From: Branchiostoma floridae
Lineage: Eukaryota > Chordata > Leptocardii > Amphioxiformes > Branchiostomatidae
Reading direction: 5' to 3'
Length of the DNA stretch: 24,041 nucleotides
NCBI RefSeq assembly: GCF_000003815.2
Contig: NW_023365779.1
Coordinates: forward strand, 99,314-123,354
Position numbers and translations under genes: made by a program. This document shows positions 19,301 to 24,041 of the stretch, one piece after another. Every line of letters begins with the position of its first letter. Position 1 is the stretch's first letter. The notes below the pieces were generated by a model, which saw only the letters and a program-made list of their open reading frames with translations, was not told where the DNA came from and ran no database searches.

Positions 19301-19728
19301 TAGTCTTGATTTGAGGAAATGCATCTTAGAAATTCTCATTGTGAGGATTTTCAACTTAAAGTTGTAATTACATTTAGGTATTCAAAGATCTGAATCTTTG
19401 CAATAATTACTTTTATGTTATAAGATAAATAGAATTCAAGTGAAATAGCATTTTCCAAGTGAAATCAGCCAGATGCAAATATCTGCATTTAGAAAAAAAC
19501 TTACTGCAAGAATAACATTTTGGAAGTAGCTTTTGTGTACGTACTAGAAGATTGTGAGAAGAATAATCTCAGATCAAGAAAAGTGCTGTTAAGAAAAAAT
19601 TACTTACGATAGTAAGAAAAAAATTTCTTACTGCGTTGACAATTTTTTTTTCTTAAATACAGAAAGCTTTCTTATTTTAAGAATTTTTTTCTGTTTTTAA
19701 GAAGAAACAAGAAAGATAAGAAAACAGT

Positions 19729-19740
19729 TTTTTGGTAGTG
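19729..19740 (-). repeat. Right terminal inverted repeat
   Basis: TTTTTGGTAGTG, the reverse complement of the left end, followed by the duplicated target TA at 19741-19742. Confidence 0.85.
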
Positions 19741-20050
19741 TACACCGGCTGTTCAGCGCCTGACTCAAACCAAGCCCAACAACAGAGACAGACTACACCG
19801 GCTGTTCAGCGCCTGACTCAAACCAAGCCCAACAACAGAGACAGACTACACCGGCTATTCAGCGCCTGACTCAAACCAAGCCCAACAACAGAGACAGACT
19901 ACACCAGCTGTCTACGGCCTGACTCAAACCAAGCCCAACAACAGAGACAGACTACACCGGCTGTTTAGCGCCTGACTCAAACCAAGCCCAACAACAGAGA
20001 CAGACTACACCGGCTGTTCAGCGCCTGACTCAAACCAAGCCCAACAACAG
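19741..20050. repeat. 53-bp minisatellite, right part, about 6 copies
   Basis: A continuation of the array at 15180-15826 in the same register after the transposon. The last unit runs into CAACAACAGCAAGCAG. Confidence 0.97.
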
Positions 20051-20428
20051 CAAGCAGTAAAAAGCCTCTCCTTTTCACCAGGTTTATCACTTAACACTGA
20101 ACTTTCACGGTCGCCTCTTCAGATTTATACAGATTTTATCCCCACAATGTCCCAGATCAAACCCATTGAAACAACAAACATGCCAGCATATCAGTTCCAC
20201 TGGCCCTGACCAGCAGGTTTGACACTTCAACACTGGAAGTTTCAAGGCCATTCCTTCAGTTTTAGGCGAAAGAAACTTTCACTTCAGATGAGCTAGGATG
20301 AAAGTATGATCACATGAAACATGAAGCCCCACTGAAACCTGATAGCTGGCGTCGTAGGGACCATGTTGCTGTGGTAGTTATTTAAAGCAGGATTTAGAGA
20401 TGAAAACTTGAATCCTTCTCATTTGTAG
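20051..20428. other. Non-repetitive spacer
   Basis: No exon supported. It contains two ACTTTCAC words (20101-20108 and 20275-20282). Confidence 0.4.
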
Positions 20429-20553
20429 CCTGGTGGCGTGAAATGGACCGAGGCATTTCCATCCCAACATGTTCCTGGCCAGGCTGAAGAGCAAATGAAG
20501 GAAAAAATGCATCTCTCACAACTTAAATTGGGCTTGGAGAACATGACTCACAG
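20429..20553 (+). CDS. Candidate internal exon of an unrecognised plus-strand gene
   Basis: A strong acceptor ATCCTTCTCATTTGTAG ends at 20428 and a good donor ACTCACAG|GTGATG follows 20553. The frame between them is fully open, 41 codons plus 2 nt. It begins PGGVKWTEAFPSQHVPGQAE and ends LKLGLENMTH, with a hydrophilic, helix-prone middle (AEEQMKEKMHLSQLKLG). The frame is closed just upstream by the TAG of the acceptor itself. Incoming phase is 0 and outgoing phase 2, which joins in frame to the terminal exon at 22146. Family not recognised. Confidence 0.4.
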
Positions 20554-21356
20554 GTGATGTAACAAGGTCTTATCTGTCAGACCATCTTGCCAGTTAGTGC
20601 AACTAACGGCCTTCTATAATTCTCCTGGTAGCAAATTACGGGAAACAACTCAAATTACATCACAGCAGGGCAGCTATCAAATTACTCTAGCTGCAGATAA
20701 GGGCACATGACACCCCACCCACACACCAGGAAAGGCCTCGGGGAGAAGTTTACAAAATACGGATTCTCAGACAACTTTTCTGTGACCATGAAATATACGC
20801 TCTAAAGAAAACTGGTGTCAGATCTTTTCAAAAAAAAAAATACAGAAAAAAACCCCACCTCTTGAAAACAGGCATGTCATAGACATAAACACCACAAATG
20901 GGCATTTTGCGCTGAAATCCATGTTTACCAGATAAGAATGGGTATTTCATGGAGTAGAAGCACGAAGAACGTGCATTTCACACTGAAAACCGTATTTACC
21001 AGTGAAAGAAAACCCTCCTTAACCACCCAACAGCAGTGCTGTCCGCCGAGTTCTGCAGGAAGAGGACCTTATCACCATTGCTGCACATGTTGCAGCCAAA
21101 CTGGGGGGTTTAGGCATAAATCCTCCCAACCATAAACTGTGCAGTTATTTTCCTATCGCAGATCCAGCTCATTGGGAGCTATTGATTCGGCTTTACTGCA
21201 GGCCGGGGGCAGGGATCTACCATTCATCACTTGACTGGGATTATACTGGGCAGGGACCGTCCATTTATCTCAAGAGGGATTATGAGCAGGGACAACACAG
21301 TTGTCACCAGGATGCACTACGCTCGGCGGGGACTCTCCATTTCATGAGTCATGGTG
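20554..21356. other. Non-repetitive DNA, probably intron of the candidate plus-strand gene
   Basis: It contains GATA-type words (TTATCT at 20570, AGATAA at 20695), an A-run at about 20830 and a loosely repeated GGCATTTTGCGCTGAAA / GTGCATTTCACACTGAAA pair near 20900 and 20970. No exon supported. Confidence 0.4.
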
Positions 21357-21875
21357 GAGGCTGCATCCGTCTCCATGGAAACAGAGTCACAGAGGAGGCT
21401 GCATTCGTCTCCATGGAAACAGAGTCACAGAGGAGGCTGCATCCATCTCCATAGAAACAGAGTCACCAAGGAGGCTGCATCCATCTCCATGGAAACAGAG
21501 AGAGTCACAAAGGAGGCTGCATCCATCTCCATGGAAACAGACAGTAAAAGAGGAGGCTGCACCCATCTCTATGGAGACAGATTGACTCACAGAGGAGACT
21601 GCATCCATCTTCATGGAAACAGACAGTAACAGAGGAGGCTGCATACATCTCCATGGAAACAGAGAATCACAGAGAAGGCTGCATCCATCTCCATGGAAAC
21701 AGAGTCACAGAGGAGGCTGCATCCATCTCAATGGAAACAGAGTCACAGAGGAGGCTGTATCCATCTCCATGGAAACGGAGAGTCACAGAGGAGGCTGCAT
21801 CCATCTCCATGGAAACAGACAGTAACAGAGGAGGCTGCATCCATCTCCATAGAAACAGAGTCACCAAGGAGGCTG
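21357..21875. repeat. 38-42-bp minisatellite, 13 copies
   Basis: CCATGGAAAC (or a variant) recurs at 21373, 21411, 21449, 21487, 21529, 21569, 21611, 21651, 21691, 21729, 21767, 21807 and 21847. The unit is GAGGCTGCATCCATCTCCAT then GGAAACAGAGTCACAGAG. Length variation comes from AGAG / ACAGTA insertions after the core. Confidence 0.97.
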
Positions 21876-21883
21876 CATGAAAT

Positions 21884-21955
21884 GGACAGCCCCTAAAAAG
21901 TATTTATCTGCCCCCCCTCCCCGTGTGAAATGAACAGCCCCTAAGAAGTAGCATT
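21884..21955. repeat. Imperfect duplication of about 48 bp
   Basis: Two copies of TGAAATGGACAGCCCCTAA, each followed by a C-rich GCCCCCCCTCC-type end. The motif GAACAGCCCC echoes the GAACTGTCCCC of the array at 22818. Confidence 0.8.
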
Positions 21956-22145
21956 TGCCCCTTCCTGTAATATTGATGCGAGTGATGTGGGATGCCTTAT
22001 ATGGCAATGTTCTGGTGAGATATATAGCGCCGTATCGGCCAGGATTAGTGTCGATGGAAAAACAGCGCCATCGCCACGGAAACAGCCGCTTCAGACACAG
22101 CCCAAACTTCTGCTTCAACAACCTTCACTTTCACTTTCACTCCAG

Positions 22146-22284
22146 GACCTACAGACTGGACGTACCACTTTCTGCGCACGCAGTGGCTGCAAAGACGAGT
22201 CATACCCTAGCCACAGACAAGCCCTCGCTCAAACAATCTAGTCTTAGCAAACAAACGTTCGGAAACCTCCATGGAAAATTCTGA
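22146..22284 (+). CDS. Candidate terminal exon of the unrecognised plus-strand gene
   Basis: A pyrimidine-rich acceptor (CTTTCACTTTCACTCCAG) ends at 22145. Joined to the donor after 20553, the split codon AG|G gives Arg and the frame then reads TYRLDVPLSAHAVAAKTSHT and 25 more residues, ending in TGA at 22282-22284. A canonical AATAAA lies at 22292-22297. The implied intron is 1,592 nt and holds the 38-42-bp array. The product end is basic and Ser/Lys-rich; no family is recognised. A second frame is also open from the acceptor to TAG at 22239-22241. Confidence 0.35.
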
Positions 22285-22291
22285 TGATGCA

Positions 22292-22297
22292 AATAAA
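22292..22297 (+). terminator. Candidate polyadenylation signal
   Basis: AATAAA 7 nt after the TGA of the candidate terminal exon. It overlaps an octamer ATGCAAAT (22287-22294), so either reading could be accidental. Confidence 0.35.
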
Positions 22298-22817
22298 ACA
22301 TTAATGCTTGGTTATTTACACCTGTAAGTTCCTTACATAAGTCACAATTTTGACAGTCCAATCATTCACAACTGAGAAGAAATATGGCACGTTTACATTA
22401 ATTATGCAAATAAGGAATTTATTTGCATAAATGGTATCTATTGATGTTTAGGGTTCCACACCAGTGTGGGGTATTACGGACCAGTGAAGATCAATGATAT
22501 TGATCCTTGCTGTTTTGGGATGCAGCAGGGTTGGCGGGTGTCGGCCCATGGCAACCGGCACGTCTGAGGAAAGCGAATGGTTCCTATTGGATTGATCCCT
22601 GCCCCCCCCCCCCCCCGGGATCGAACAAGGAGGAGAAATCCATACAGGTGACCCCCCACCCCCGCCCCGCCCACTGAAGAGACCTGAGGAATGCCATGGT
22701 GTGTGACGGGGTAACCACACAGTTCAGGCCGTTTCTAATTTATTTTCATAGTTCCTCATGTTAATTTATGAACTGTCCCTCATTAGTTGACAGTCACACC
22801 CTGTGGGTCAGCCAGTC
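22298..22817. other. Non-repetitive DNA with inverted octamer pair and poly-C tract
   Basis: Contains the 25-bp inverted octamer structure at 22404-22428 and a run of about 17 C near 22601-22617 followed by GGGATCGAAC. A CCCATGGCAACC RFX half-site-like word lies at 22546-22557. No exon supported. Confidence 0.4.
22404..22428. promoter_or_regulatory. Inverted pair of octamer (POU) motifs
   Basis: ATGCAAATAA, a 5-bp spacer GGAAT, then TTATTTGCAT. The 10-bp arms are perfectly complementary and extend by two more pairs outward. ATGCAAAT is the consensus octamer for POU-domain factors. Function is inferred. Confidence 0.45.
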
Positions 22818-23135
22818 TGATTTCAGGTTTCTCTCCATCCCCCTGTTGATAAATGAACTGTCCCCAGATTTCCGGCTTGTCTCCATCCCCCATGTTGATA
22901 AATGAACTGTCCCCAGTCTGGTTTCAGGTTTGTCTCCATCCCCCTGTAGATAAATGAACTGTCCCCAGATTTGAGGCTTGTCTCCATCCCCCCTGTTGAT
23001 AAAGGAACTTTCCCCATGTGGATTTCAGGTTTGTCTCCATCCCCTGTTGATAAATGAACTGTCCCCAGATTTTAGGCTTGTCTCCATCCCTCATGTTGAT
23101 AAATGAACTGTCCCCAAGCTGATTTCAAGCTTGTC
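22818..23135. repeat. About 50-bp minisatellite with two-unit (about 101-bp) higher-order structure
   Basis: GATAAATGAACTGTCCCC or a variant recurs at 22848, 22897, 22949, 22998, 23049 and 23098, with spacings 49, 52, 49, 51 and 49. Units alternate between GATTTCAGGTTTGTCTCC and GATTT(CC/GA/TA)GGCTTGTCTCC types. Confidence 0.92.
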
Positions 23136-23410
23136 CGGTTTTATTTATTTTTGCCTATTTTCCACACTGGTGAGGAACCGTGGAAAATGACTTGCCAGAA
23201 ATCCGCAAAATTGATTGCGTTCTTTGTGACAGGAAAGTGAAAGTACGCCCATGGAGAAAGTTTTCTTTTCTGTCTGTCTGGAATCAATACTGAGCGGGAA
23301 GGCAAACAACTGAAATGTTGTGCACAAAAGAACAACTTTCACTTCAGATTTACTTTCACTCAATAAAATGTGCAGACTACGCAGCCCTTCAGGTGTGCAG
23401 GAAGTAGGTA
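23136..23410. other. Non-repetitive spacer with ACTTTCAC motifs and a short hairpin
   Basis: ATTTTCCAC (23157-23165) is complementary to GTGGAAAAT (23180-23188) with a 14-nt loop. GGAAAGTGAAAGTA at 23232-23245 resembles IRF / PRDM1 sites. No exon supported. Confidence 0.4.
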
Positions 23411-23412
23411 TT

Positions 23413-23460
23413 CTGGTTCACTTTCACCTGGTTCACTTTCACCTGGTTCACTTTCATTTG
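23413..23460. repeat. 15-bp tandem repeat, 3 copies
   Basis: CTGGTTCACTTTCAC three times (the last ends CTTTCAT). Each copy carries the ACTTTCAC word found in the surrounding region. Confidence 0.9.
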
Positions 23461-23576
23461 GATATCTCCATATACAAATCATTAGTCCTCAGCATGTCAA
23501 TTTCAGTGTAAAACTTTCACTGTCAAACTTACAACAATCAACCAGAAACTTCACTTGTCTCCTCTACAACAAGGAT

Positions 23577-23905
23577 AGGCTGAAACCCACAGTGGAGCTA
23601 AACCCTGATACAAGAACTACAGCAAAGCTTGTTATACACAATGTTGCTACTCACAGTGGAGATAAACCCTGACACAAGAACTACAGCAAAGCTTATTACT
23701 CTCAATGGAGCTAAACCCTGATACAAGAACTACAGCAAAGCTTGTTACTCACAGTGGAGCTAAACCCTGATACAAAAACTGCAGCAAAGCTTGTTACCCA
23801 CAGTGGTGCTAAGCCTTAAGACTACTGAAGATACAGCAGAGGTTTTATTATGTCTAATAAGCAATAGGAAGCAAAGCCTGTTACTCACAGTGGAGTTAAA
23901 CCCTA
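23577..23905. repeat. About 49-bp minisatellite, about 5-6 copies, zinc-finger-linker-like core
   Basis: Units read CACAGTGGAGCTAAACCCTG then ATACAAGAACTACAGCAAAGCTTGTTACT. The core CACAGTGGAGATAAACCC would encode HSGDKP, close to the C2H2 linker, but a TGA follows at once. The rightmost copies are interrupted. Confidence 0.88.
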
Positions 23906-24041
23906 AGGACTACAGATACATCAGTAGCATCATTAGGTACATATATCATATCAACACAAAACCGTGACTCAATATGAAGCCGTTTGTGTTATATAACCAG
24001 CTGTGGCCACAAGCCTGAAGCACACGGCTGCATTTCCATGT
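23906..24041. other. Non-repetitive right end
   Basis: No feature recognised in the last 136 bases. Confidence 0.5.

Larger units (their letters stand above)
15827..19740. mobile_element. 3,914-bp TA-inserting DNA transposon, non-autonomous, Tc1/mariner-like ends
   Basis: The element begins CACTACCAAAAA and ends with the exact reverse complement TTTTTGGTAGTG. It is flanked by TA on both sides (15825-15826 and 19741-19742) and sits inside one unit of a 53-bp minisatellite. Deleting it with one TA restores a perfect unit (GACAGACTACACCGG). TA duplication with inverted ends is the hallmark of the IS630/Tc1/mariner superfamily. The CACTA start also recalls CACTA/EnSpm elements, but a 3-bp duplication does not fit. 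The interior is AT-rich and full of TTCTTG and TAAGAA words, with 184-bp repeats on the left, about 84-bp repeats on the right and a unique centre. No transposase frame is visible, so it must depend on another element. Size is very large for a non-autonomous element. Direct CGTTGACAA words lie near both ends (15881 and 19634). Confidence 0.85.

Noticed and set aside
15827-19740. CACTA/EnSpm assignment from the CACTA start of the transposon ends.
   Set aside because: The flanking 3-bp words differ (CTA versus TAC); only a TA duplication is consistent, which favours Tc1/mariner-like insertion, though short-duplication CACTA relatives are not fully excluded.
15180-20050. CRISPR-like regular repeats (53-bp period).
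   Set aside because: The whole unit is repeated with no unique spacers, and the sequence is eukaryotic; it is a minisatellite split by a transposon.
21387-21896. Several 60-90-codon frames on both strands containing METESQRRLHPSPW-type repeats.
   Set aside because: Translations of the 38-42-bp minisatellite; unit length varies and changes frame.

Overview
This is eukaryotic, probably animal, genomic DNA. It has no operons or bacterial gene packing, it shows intron-type splice signals, and it contains an unusually dense series of minisatellites, about twenty distinct tandem arrays in 24 kb. One strong gene hit is present: the first coding exon of a chordate-style acid-sensing ion channel (DEG/ENaC family), running off the left edge on the minus strand. 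The repeat density, repeat style and gene type remind me of amphioxus (Branchiostoma), but that assignment is inference. One run of 422 N marks an assembly gap.

Layout. Positions 1-449 (minus) hold the ASIC-like exon, preceded by a 3' splice site. A 20-bp minisatellite (484-934) lies just upstream of it in the gene's sense. Positions 950-2479 are non-repetitive with a tRNA-like B-box cluster. The gap (2480-2901) abuts a 26-bp array (2902-3957), then a 43-bp array. A decayed C2H2 zinc-finger scrap (about 4367-4470) follows, then arrays of 31-33, 35 and 32 bp and a (GT)n tract. Between 6970 and 9075 several minus-strand open segments with consensus splice sites and matching phases suggest a small unrecognised gene whose introns hold minisatellites. 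Positions 9300-15180 alternate minisatellites with non-repetitive DNA that carries regulatory-looking motifs (paired CArG boxes, GATA pair, perfect RFX X-box, octamers).

The most distinctive object is a 3,914-bp insertion at 15827-19740. It has 12-bp perfect terminal inverted repeats (CACTACCAAAAA) and a TA target duplication, and it lies inside a 53-bp minisatellite whose unit is restored exactly if the insert is removed. It is AT-rich, built of internal 184-bp and about 84-bp repeats, lacks a recognisable transposase, carries several canonical heat-shock elements, and encloses a small exon-intron-exon-like segment.

To the right (20057-24041), a plus-strand exon (20429-20553) is phase-compatible with a terminal exon (22146-22284) followed by AATAAA, suggesting the 3' end of an unrecognised gene. 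Its intron holds a 38-42-bp array. The final 3.5 kb contains further minisatellites and a cluster of ACTTTCAC motifs. Apart from the ASIC exon, all gene calls rest on open frames and splice signals only and should be read as candidates.
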